A stretch of DNA of 64,000 nucleotides, taken from Glycine soja (Eukaryota > Streptophyta > Magnoliopsida > Fabales > Fabaceae). Position numbers and translations under genes: made by a program. This document shows, in pieces, positions 56,440-64,000 of this stretch; the first letter of the stretch is position 1, and each line of letters starts with the position of its first letter. The notes under the pieces were generated by a model. That model did no database searches and was not told the origin of the DNA. It was given only the letters and a program-made list of their open reading frames with translations. The DNA lies in contig NC_041006.1 in the NCBI RefSeq assembly GCF_004193775.1, positions 27,154,163-27,218,162 of the forward strand, in the 5' to 3' direction.

Positions 56440-57901
56440 ATGGCCTCATCTAACTTTCCATTTCCTGAGGGAAATTCTATTAATAGGCCTCTTATGTTCA
56501 ATGATGAGGGTTATCACTATTGAAAAACTCGAATGCAAATCTTTATAGAAGCCATAAATTTAAATATATGGGAAGCCATTGAAATTGGTCCCTTCATTCG
56601 TACAATGGTAGTGGGAAATGTAACTATAGAAAAACCTAGAGAAGAATGAGATGAAGATGAAAGAAGAAGGGTTTAATATAATTTAAAAGCCAAGATTATA
56701 ATTACTTTTGCATTAGGCATGGATGAGTATTTTAGAGTTTCAAATTGTAAAAATGCAAAAGAAATGTGGGATACATTACAAGTAACCCATGAAACCCATG
56801 AAGGCACAACTGATGTTAAGAGGTCTAGAATAAACAGTCTCACACATTAATATAAACTATTTAGAATGAACCAAAATGAGACCATACAAGATATGCAAGA
56901 GAGATTTACACATATAGTTAATCATCTTGCATCATTGGGAAAAATATTTCCTAATGAAGATCTCATTAACAAAGTGGAGAGATGTTTAAGCAGACAATGG
57001 AAACCAAAGGTAACTGTAATTGTAGAATCGAGAGATCTCACTAACATGACTCTTGTAACTCTTTTTGGAAAGCTTCAGGAACACGAAATGGAACTTATGA
57101 GACTAAACCAACATGAAGAAAATGACAAGAAAAAAAAAGGAATTGCACTTAAAGCCTCATCTTCTATTTAAGAAGAAAGTGACAAAGAGGACTTGAATGA
57201 AATAGAAGAAGATGATGATTTTAGACTTTTTGTGAAGAGATTCAATAAATTTCTTAGAAACAAAGGAAATCAAAGGAGATCAAACTTCAATTCAAAGAAG
57301 AAAGGAGAAGATTCCTCCTTAGTTCCAAAATGCTATGAATGCGATCAACCTGGCTACTTGAGATTTAATTGTCCTGTCTTTAAAAGAAGAATGGAAAAAT
57401 CTGACAAGAAAAATTTCAAAGATAAGAAAGAAAAGAAAGCATACAAGTGATTCTGAAAATAAAATCACAAATATGGGCCTCATGGCCAAAGACTATGAAA
57501 GCGGAGAAGAGGTAATGTCTTCTAACTATGACTTATCTATTTCTTTTGATGAACTCCAAGATGCATTCAATGACTTGCATAAAGAATCTGTCAAACTTGC
57601 CAAATTAGTTTCATATTCTAAGAAAACTATTTCAAGTTTAGAAAAGGAAATTTTGAAATTAAATGTAGAGTTAGAAAATCTTAAATCTGAAGTTAAAATT
57701 TTAAAATCAGTAGATAAAAACCAATTTTCTACAAAATGCTTAATACAAGAAAAAAAATAAAGCATCTCATTCATGTGAATATTGTGATAAATTCAAAGAA
57801 GAAATTGTAGATTTAAAAATTTCTCTTGCCAAGTTTACTCTTGGTAAAAATAATTTAGATATTATATTAGGCAAACAAAGATGTGTTTTTGATAAGGCTG
57901 G
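56440..57901 (+). pseudogene. SIRE1-like Copia gag of C2
   Basis: The ATG at 56440 starts MASSNFPFPEGNSINRPLMF. Stops at 56521 (HYW to HY-stop), 56648 (EEW), in V-stop-YNL, LTH-stop-YKLF and SSI-stop-EES all fit one G-to-A or C-to-T change in Trp or Gln codons. The capsid region is 56700-57150; zinc knuckle CYECDQPGYLRFNC (about 57330-57375) has Tyr where His is needed. The C-terminal part is a predicted coiled coil (SISFDELQDAFNDLHKESVK, SLEKEILKLNVELENLKSEV) up to GKQRCVFDKAG, where element K is inserted. Apart from point mutations the length is well kept, with few indels. Confidence 0.85.
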
Positions 57902-58403
57902 TGTCATACCCTAATTTCGTCCGGGGACCTTTGCTTGATGACATGCGACCATTCTTTGGTCCTTGTGAGGTGCTTGGCACCCATCATTAGGCAATTTATG
58001 AAATTCCAGGACATGCCGAAAAACCAAAAAAATGTTGATGCACAATCCGTAAGTTTCCGTGACACATCGGAAATCAAATGGAAGCATCGTTGCATAATTA
58101 AGTGAGGTTCCGTAACATTCCGTAAGTCAAAAAGGGGATGATTATGTAATCCGCAAGGTTCCGTAACATTACGGAAAGAAAACAAGTATCGTTACGAAAT
58201 TCGTAAGTTTCCGTAACTTTACGAAAAAAGAATTACCAAAAAACAGCAGAGGGGGGTGTACTTAGTAAAAATGGGGGTGCAAATAGCACCCAGGCCCATT
58301 TGGGCCCTCCAGAAGATTCCTCCAGAAGGCGGTTGCTTCTGGAGGAAGCAACCCTGCTCGCCTGGGCGAGCTGAGCTCGCCTGGGCGAGCTGGGCGGCAA
58401 CCA

Positions 58404-58433
58404 CCTCCCCTATTTTGCTATAAATAGGGGAGG
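58404..58433 (+). promoter_or_regulatory. TATA box of K inside a perfect inverted repeat
   Basis: TATAAATA (58419-58426) overlaps the loop and right arm of a perfect 12-bp inverted repeat: CCTCCCCTATTT, six-base loop TGCTAT, AAATAGGGGAGG. Confidence 0.7.
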
Positions 58434-59250
58434 AAATGAAGAAGGAAGGGGTCCAGCCCCTTAGGCACTTCTCTCTCTTTCGAATTTGCTTGGAAAAATT
58501 GTTTCCGTGAAGAAAATCTAAGCCGAGGCGCTTCCGAAACGTTTCCGTAACGTTTTCCGTGAGGAATCTCGCAAAGGTTTGAACCGTTCTTCGACGTTCT
58601 TCATTCGTTCTTCATCGTTCTTCGATCTTCAACGGGTAAGTACCTCGAACCAAGCTTTTCGATTCATTCTATGCACCCGTAGTGGTCCACATTGTGTTTC
58701 GTGCATTTTTATTCTCATTTTGTTTACTTTTTATACCCCCTGTTGACGTGCTTAAGCCATTTTACTTAAGTCATTTCTCGCTTAACTTAAAAATAAAATA
58801 AATTTCCACCGAACGTTTGAATTATATTATCCGTTAACTTCGGTTAAAATCAATTCCGACCGTTCGGCCGTGCCGTAACCACGTTGGAAATCAAAAAGAG
58901 GTAAAAAATAATATAATAATCAAAAAATATCTTTTTAGTAAAATAAAGCGGAAAATCAATCGGACGTTTTCTCTTTGGGATTTCTCATTCTTAATCGAAT
59001 TGATTAATAACTAAAGTGAAACTAAGGCTAAAATCAACTCGCCTAGTCAAGCTCGTCCACAAAAATAGGCTTTTGAAGTTTGTCATTTCAATTTCTCACT
59101 AAGTAAAATGGATCATTTTTAAGGTCCAACGCCTTAAAATGATCACCACTTAAGTAAAAAAGAATCATTTGATAAGAAAGAACTACGTAGGTCTGAGTTC
59201 CTCATTGAGGATATGTAGGAGCAAAAGCCCCGCTTTTGTCGACCACCCCA

Positions 59251-59400
59251 AGAGATCGTTAATGGTCCAATGCCTTAACGTTTCTCTCCTTTCAAAAACA
59301 AGAGATCGTTAATGGTCCAATGCCTTAACGTTTCTCCCCTTTCAAAATCAAAAAACCGTTTAATGGTCCAACACCTTAAAAGACCTTTTGTTCAATAAAA
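59251..59400. repeat. 50-bp tandem repeat (three units) in K LTR
   Basis: Units start at 59251, 59301 and 59351. The first two are nearly the same (AGAGATCGTTAATGGTCCAA), the third is diverged. An older partial unit (GGTCCAACGCCTTAAAATGA) lies near 59122. Confidence 0.85.
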
Positions 59401-59844
59401 ACATATTTTGCAAAAAAGACAAAAACAACTTAACCAAACACTTTGTTCCGAAAGAACTACGTAGGTCTGATTTTCTCATCCCAAATTGAGGAATACGTAG
59501 GAGCAAAGGGAAACACCCTTGTCGACCACAAAAAAGAAAAATATAAAAAGGGTATAAAGGATATAAAGAGCATAAAAGGGAACATAAAAATCAAAGTCAT
59601 GTTTGCACATTCGATTAAAGGCTGCCGTCCCTTGGGACGGGCGTGTGGGGTGCTAATACCTTCCCCGTGCGTAAATACAGCTCCCGAACCTTTCACTAAA
59701 AAGTTCGTAGATCGCGTCTTTTCCGGTTTTTCCGACGTTTTCCTCAAATAAACGTTGGTGGCGACTCCGCGCGTATTCCTTTCGTGGAACACGCATCCCG
59801 CGAGTCTCGCGTCGCCCTCCCGCCGAAGGGTAGGTTGCGACAGT

Positions 59845-59863
59845 TGGCGACTCCACTGGGGAC
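59845..59863 (+). other. Primer-binding site of element K
   Basis: TGGCGACTCCACTGGGGAC two bases after the LTR end. This PBS type is common in Tat/Ogre elements; I do not name the tRNA. Confidence 0.8.
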
Positions 59864-60708
59864 TGTTTTTTAGAGAGTTAGGCCATTTAATCTTGTGCAA
59901 TGTTTTATCATGATTTTCTCCTTTGTTGGTTTCCTTTCATTATGTTCTTGTTTATATAAACTCTTTGTTGCTTTTAGTGCGTTTTAAATGTATGCATGAA
60001 GTAAATATTTATTCATTTTGATGCACACAAACACCAACACTATTTGCACACACTGTGAGTGAAAAAGGGCCCTATACCCGGGTTCATGGGAGCATAAGGA
60101 GTGGAGGTGAATCTGTGATCATGCTAGGTCTCCGACTTGCTTGATTACAGTGAACCCTCATCTAGAGCTTTTCTCTTTGAAAACCTATTGTTGCTAGTAG
60201 TCCCTACTGCTACAATATGTTCTTCAAAGGGGATGATACCTCTAGAAACCATCAAGAGAGATATAACTACCTTGGGGATTATTGCTAAAAGCCTAGTTAG
60301 TTCTCTCCCTTATAGGTCCCTTAAATAGGGGCACAAAGCAAACACGCTGCGTGCCATTTTTCACACTGCCATGCATGAGTATCATATACCCTTTTGCTTA
60401 TGTTCGGTAAATATTGTCATACTGTGCACATTCCCGCATTGTGTCTTTTGCATAGGCATTGCATATGGGTTCTGTCTTGATCCCTACTGTAAACAAACCA
60501 ACGGAGGGTCCGTGTCGCCTTCTTAAAAACGTGCGTTGGGGCATTTCGCTACCCCTAGGCGTCGTATCTAAGAAGGGGACAAATTCCCCGGACCCCCGCA
60601 TTCCTAGATTGCATCTGTGTCATATGCATTCCATCATGCATTCATCCATCCCACCCATGAGGTATCGGAGTTTTGATTTGCACCAGCTTTTGTCTCACTT
60701 TAGTAAGC
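59864..60708 (+). other. Untranslated leader of element K
   Basis: 845 bp without a good sense ORF; the frames present are short. GC content is close to that of the LTR. A repeated CATGCAT / GCATGAGT / GCATTCATC theme runs from 60370 to 60660. Confidence 0.65.
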
Positions 60709-62574
60709 ATGGGAACAAATCAAACCGGCAAGAGGTTCTACCAAGTCAAGGTCAAAAGCCTAGATACCACCAGCATCAAGGAATTAGGGCGGTTGATGGA
60801 ACCCCTCCAAATGCAAGCCTTCCGTAAGACTTACGGAAAGATCTTAGAGTTAACCATAGCAGAGGTGTCCATAGAAGCCATTGTATCACTTACCCAATAC
60901 TACGACCAGCCTTTGAGGTGCTTCACATTCGGGGACTTCCAATTAGTACCAACCATTGAAGAATTTGAGGAAATTCTAGGATGTCCTCTCGGGGGAAGAA
61001 AACCATATCTTTCCTCCGGGTGTCTCCCCTCTTTGAGCAGAATTGCAACCGTGGTCAAGGATTCAGCAAGAGGTTTGGACCGCATAAAACAGACTCGGAA
61101 CGGCATAGCGGGCCTACCACAGAGGTACCTAGAAGACAAGGCGAGGGTTATGGCCAATCAAGGAGATTGGGTCCCGTTTATGGATGTGTTAGCTTTGCTA
61201 ATTTTTGGGGTCGTCCTCTTTCCAAACGTGGATGGTCTGGTGGACCTAGCAGCAATCGACGCTTTCCTTGCCTACCACCATAGCAAGGAAAGTCCGGTGG
61301 TAGCTGTCTTGGCAGATCTATTTGACACATTTGACCGAAGGTGCGAAAAGAGTAGCGCACGGATCATCTGTTGCTTACCCGCCCTCTGTGTTTGGTTGGT
61401 TTCGCACTTGTTCCAACAAGACACAAGACATCCATGTCCGCTCCTGAGCCATCGCTCGTGTACTGAAAAGAGGAGAATAGATTGGGACCAGCTCTTGGCC
61501 GGGATAGGAGGTAGAACAATCAGTTGGTTCCCCCGATGGAAAGAAGGAAAAGAAGGGGTCCTCTTCTCATGTGGAGGATACCCAAACATTCCGCTGGTAG
61601 GAACGAGGGGTTGTATTAACTACAATCCCGCGCTCGCTATAAGACAACTAGGGTACCCCATGAGGGGAGCACCGACGGAAGAAAGCATGTCTCCTTTCCT
61701 TGTGAGGGATTTCGGCGCACACAATTCCAAGACTATACAAAGAATCCATAAGGCATGGGAAACCCCGTTGAAGAAAGATCAAGAGCTTAGAGGCATTCGT
61801 AATGGCATCATTGGTGGGTACCACGAATGGCTGAAAGTTCGCATACGAGGTTTAGATTGGCTCGCCAAGTTAAAAGTCGTCAGCGAAGAGAATTTTGAAG
61901 CACCGGAAGAGGACGAGGAAGTCCAAGCTCTCAAAAGCGAGTTAGGAAAGGCAAAACTCGCCAAGGAGAAGTTCAAGTTGGCTGCTACACACGTTCGGAA
62001 GGAGTGCGCCGGGTTACGGGAAGAGAATGCAATTACCGCAAGAGCCCTTGAACAAGAGACCAAGAGGGCTCGCAAGGAAGAGTATGGCCGGAACAAATTT
62101 CGCGGAGCTCTATGGGGTAGCAATAATGAACTCAAGTTGCGAAGGGAAGAAAGGGACCAGTCGCGAGCACATAGCATGGTTCTGAAAGAGGAATTGATTG
62201 CTTGTTCAAGGTCCAAAAGAAGCTTGTCTCAGCGTCTATGCGAGATAGAAACCAACATGTTAGCTATCATCGCCAAGTACCAAGAAGAGTTGGGTCTAGC
62301 CACGGCCCACGAGCATAGAATCGCGGATGAGTATGCCCAAGTATATGCGGAAAAAGAGGCTAGAGGAAGGGTGATCGACTCTTTACACCAAGAGGCAACC
62401 ATGTGGATGGATCGGTTTGCTCTTACCTTGAACGGGAGTCAAGAACTTCCCCGATTATTAGCCAAGGCCAAGGCGATGGCAGACACCTACTCCGCCCCCG
62501 AAGAGATTCATGGGCTTCTCGGCTATTGTCAGCATATGATAGACTTAATGGCCCACATAATTAGAAATCGTTAG
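60709..62574 (+). CDS. Ogre ORF1 protein (plant mobile-domain type), 621 aa
   Basis: I chose the ATG at 60709 (MGTNQTGKRFYQVKVKSLDT) over an in-frame ATG 36 bases upstream because the protein looks globular from there. Residues about 20-390 match, by recognition, the DUF7745 / plant-mobile-domain-like region of Ogre ORF1: FGDFQLVPTIEEFEEILGCP, DFLAL-like FMDVLALLIFGVVLFPNVDG, LADLFDTFDRRCEKSSARII, LLAGIGGRTISWFPRW and FLVRDFGAHNSKTIQRIHKA. From about 400 to 590 it is a Lys/Glu/Arg-rich coiled coil. There is no signal peptide. Its role in the Ogre cycle is not known. It lies 236 bp upstream of gag on the same strand and has no stop or frameshift. Confidence 0.85.
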   Translation: MGTNQTGKRFYQVKVKSLDTTSIKELGRLMEPLQMQAFRKTYGKILELTIAEVSIEAIVSLTQYYDQPLRCFTFGDFQLVPTIEEFEEILGCPLGGRKPYLSSGCLPSLSRIATVVKDSARGLDRIKQTRNGIAGLPQRYLEDKARVMANQGDWVPFMDVLALLIFGVVLFPNVDGLVDLAAIDAFLAYHHSKESPVVAVLADLFDTFDRRCEKSSARIICCLPALCVWLVSHLFQQDTRHPCPLLSHRSCTEKRRIDWDQLLAGIGGRTISWFPRWKEGKEGVLFSCGGYPNIPLVGTRGCINYNPALAIRQLGYPMRGAPTEESMSPFLVRDFGAHNSKTIQRIHKAWETPLKKDQELRGIRNGIIGGYHEWLKVRIRGLDWLAKLKVVSEENFEAPEEDEEVQALKSELGKAKLAKEKFKLAATHVRKECAGLREENAITARALEQETKRARKEEYGRNKFRGALWGSNNELKLRREERDQSRAHSMVLKEELIACSRSKRSLSQRLCEIETNMLAIIAKYQEELGLATAHEHRIADEYAQVYAEKEARGRVIDSLHQEATMWMDRFALTLNGSQELPRLLAKAKAMADTYSAPEEIHGLLGYCQHMIDLMAHIIRNR

Positions 62575-62810
62575 GAAACTTGTATGGTCTCTCAGACCTT
62601 GACTAGATATGATTTCTTTTTTTGAAATAAAATGAGTTGGTCCCATGTTTCTACTCCAAAAAGCTTGTGCAAATCAAATCACTCCTACATCTCATCTCTA
62701 GCATGCATTTTCTTTCTTTACCCACTCCTCACGTTTGGTTTTTTAGGGAAAACACCATAACTAAACGCGCCGCAAGGGATCCCTATCGCACCAGATCCAA
62801 ATCTAGAACG
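62575..62810 (+). other. Spacer between ORF1 and gag of element K
   Basis: 236 bp, no ORF. Contains ATATGATTTCTTTTTTTGAA and a T/C-rich part (62700-62745). How gag is translated from a downstream position is not evident. Confidence 0.6.
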
Positions 62811-64000
62811 ATGGGTGATCAAGAGGAGACACAGGAACAGATGAAAGCCGACATGTCGGCTCTAAAAGAACAAATGGCCTCCATGATGGAGGCCATGTTA
62901 GGTATGAAGCAGCTCATGGAGAAGAACGCGGCCACTGCCGCCGCTGTCAGTTCGGCTGCCGAAGCAGACCCGACTCTCTTGGCAACTACGCACCATCCTC
63001 CCCCAAACATAGTAGGACGGGGAAGGGACGCACTGGGGCACGATGGCAGCCCTCACCTGGGATACAACCGAGCGGCTTACCCTTATGGATTGCCGCCCAA
63101 CTATTCACCACCCATCTTGCAAGAAGATGCGGGCCACATTGCTTCTCCCGTCCATGAAAAAGAGCCTCCTCAGCAGCCCGACGAAGTCCATAAAGACCCT
63201 CAAGATTATGCTCGGAGGGATGTCGAGTTTTATCCCCCGATCCCCGAAGGGCCGGCACCAGGCACGTTGCCTCAACCCAACCTCGCAGCATCGCCAATAG
63301 TTTTGTCTATGGAAAGGCCGACCCCGGCAACCGAAGAAAGGAGGAAGCTCGACCTCCTTGAGGAAAGATTGAGGGCTGTGGAAGGATTTGGGGACTATCC
63401 ATTTGCAGACATGACGGATCTTTGCTTAGTACCCGATGTTGTTATTCCCCCGAAGTTCAAAGTGCCGGACTTCGACAAGTATAAAGGGACGACTTGTCCC
63501 AAAAACCACCTCAAAATGTACTGCCGTAAGATGGGCGCCCATTCTAAAGATGAAAAGCTGTTGATACACTTCTTTCAGGATAGCTTGGCCGGAGCTGCGG
63601 TAGTGTGGTACACTAATTTGGAAGCTTCCCGTATCCGTACTTGGAAGGATCTGATTACCGCCTTCCTAAGGCAGTATCAGTACAATTCTGATATGGCTCC
63701 TGACCGTACTCAACTGCAGAATATGTTCAAGAAAGAGGGTGAAACCTTTAAAGAATATGCGCAGCGATGGAGGGATTTGGCGGCACAAGTAGCTCCTCCC
63801 ATGGTTGAGAGAGAGATGATCACCATGATGGTAGACACTCTGCCAGTGTTCTACTATGAGAAGCTAGTGGGTTACATGCCGTCCAGCTTTGCGGATCTGG
63901 TGTTTGCCGGGGAAAGAATCGAGGTGGGATTGAAGAGAGGAAAGTTTGATTACGTTTCCTCCACAAACGTGAACGCCAAAAGAATCGGGGCAACAGGGGC
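62811..64000 (+). CDS. gag: Ogre-like gag (start of gag-pol), open to the window end
   Basis: The ATG at 62811 opens MGDQEETQEQMKADMSALKE and stays open for 396 codons to the edge. Residues 1-45 are a Met-rich coiled coil (MASMMEAMLGMKQLMEK). Then a Pro-rich linker (HHPPPNIVGRGR, YGLPPNYSPP). Around 190 comes PPKFKVPDFDKYKGTTCPKN, followed by the Retrotrans_gag core at about 220-340 (FFQDSLAGAAVVWYTNLEAS, TWKDLITAFLRQYQYN, FKEYAQRWRDLAAQV, VDTLPVFYYEKLVGYMPSSF). The rest of gag, protease and pol are outside the window. No break is seen. Confidence 0.9.
   Translation, partial: MGDQEETQEQMKADMSALKEQMASMMEAMLGMKQLMEKNAATAAAVSSAAEADPTLLATTHHPPPNIVGRGRDALGHDGSPHLGYNRAAYPYGLPPNYSPPILQEDAGHIASPVHEKEPPQQPDEVHKDPQDYARRDVEFYPPIPEGPAPGTLPQPNLAASPIVLSMERPTPATEERRKLDLLEERLRAVEGFGDYPFADMTDLCLVPDVVIPPKFKVPDFDKYKGTTCPKNHLKMYCRKMGAHSKDEKLLIHFFQDSLAGAAVVWYTNLEASRIRTWKDLITAFLRQYQYNSDMAPDRTQLQNMFKKEGETFKEYAQRWRDLAAQVAPPMVEREMITMMVDTLPVFYYEKLVGYMPSSFADLVFAGERIEVGLKRGKFDYVSSTNVNAKRIGATG

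Larger units (their letters stand above)
55307..57901 (+). mobile_element. SIRE1-like Copia element C2, 5' part
   Basis: 5' LTR (55307-56386), PBS (56389-56400) and gag (56440-57901). The rest of the element is beyond element K, which is inserted in gag right after FDKAG. The LTR is the same family as solo LTR C1. Gag follows SIRE1 gag closely as I recall that family: INRPLMFNDEGYHY, AKEMWDTLQVTHE, EHEMELMRLN, KKKKGIALKAS. Confidence 0.85.
57902..59842 (+). mobile_element. 5' LTR of Ogre-like element K
   Basis: 1941 bp, TGTCATACCC...GGTTGCGACA. It contains several TTCCGTAAC/GTTACGGAA units (58040-58220), a doubled GCTCGCCTGGGCGAGCTG (58356-58392), a TATA box in a hairpin (58404-58433), three 50-bp repeats (59251-59400) and two copies of GAAAGAACTACGTAGGTCTG (59182 and 59450). 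GC content is higher than in all other LTRs here. Confidence 0.9.
57902..64000 (+). mobile_element. Ogre/Tat-like Ty3/Gypsy element K, 5' part
   Basis: 5' LTR (57902-59842), PBS (59845), long leader, ORF1 (60709-62574) and gag-pol start (62811 to the window end). An extra ORF in front of gag is the mark of the Ogre branch of the Tat lineage. Both frames are open, so K may be young and intact. The left target flank is GCTGG (57897-57901); the right end is outside. Confidence 0.88.

Noticed and set aside
60673..60708. Upstream ATG for Ogre ORF1
   Set aside because: The twelve extra residues (MICTSFCLTLVS) look like translated leader; the ATG at 60709 has a better context (AAGCATGGG).
60459..60827. 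Plus-strand 122-aa frame before ORF1
   Set aside because: Overlaps the true ORF1 in another frame and has no motif; belongs to the leader and shadow.
61779..62216. Minus-strand 145-aa frame
   Set aside because: Antisense shadow of the coiled-coil part of Ogre ORF1; Ser/Leu-rich composition follows from the Lys/Glu-rich sense codons.

Overview
This window is plant nuclear DNA made almost entirely of nested LTR retrotransposons. I see no host gene, tRNA or rRNA. SIRE1-like Copia sequence, an Ogre-like element with an extra ORF before gag, Athila-like elements primed by tRNA-Asp and a long-LTR Tekay/Del chromovirus together point to a legume, most likely a soybean-type (Glycine) pericentromere. 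The species is inferred from element families.

The letters used for elements are mine. Left part (1-6205, resuming after 29782): Copia element G on the minus strand (5' LTR, primer-binding site, decayed gag), with solo LTRs F, E and B1 inserted in gag. Centre (6206-29782): Athila-like element H sits in G's LTR and is flanked by TGCAA. A second Athila-like element, J (13279-28674), lies inside H. Solo LTR B2 (17061-22625, TSD TAGAC) lies inside J's protease region, and a solo Tekay LTR (17381-21248, TSD AAGAT) lies inside B2. This is five levels of nesting, with exact target duplications at three junctions. H and J carry gag and protease, then a spacer full of GCTAAGCGC motifs, then a second ORF in the env-like position; reverse transcriptase and integrase are absent.

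Right-centre (32597-51748): a decayed Copia pol (D, minus strand) is split by an intact Tekay/Del element (32663-45071, TSD AATAT, 3.8-kb LTRs that look identical, 1468-aa open polyprotein), by solo LTR C1 with B3 inside it, and by a Mutator-like TIR element with a 9-10 bp target duplication. Right end: solo LTR B4, an unclassified stretch, the 3' end of a Mutator-like transposase, a SIRE1-like element (C2) with decayed gag, and an Ogre/Tat-like element K (57902 to beyond 64000) with open ORF1 and gag frames.

The most interesting signals are: (1) a 144-codon ORF kept without indels inside the Tekay LTR of both the intact element and an older solo LTR; (2) clusters of the palindrome GTAATCGATTAC in at least four different LTR families, just upstream of the TATA box in the Copia LTRs or of the LTR ORF in Tekay; (3) the pol-less H/J lineage with its own ORF2, repeat-rich spacer and candidate splice acceptor. 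Boundaries rest on TG...CA ends and target duplications read by eye; family names rest on recognised protein motifs, not on database searches.
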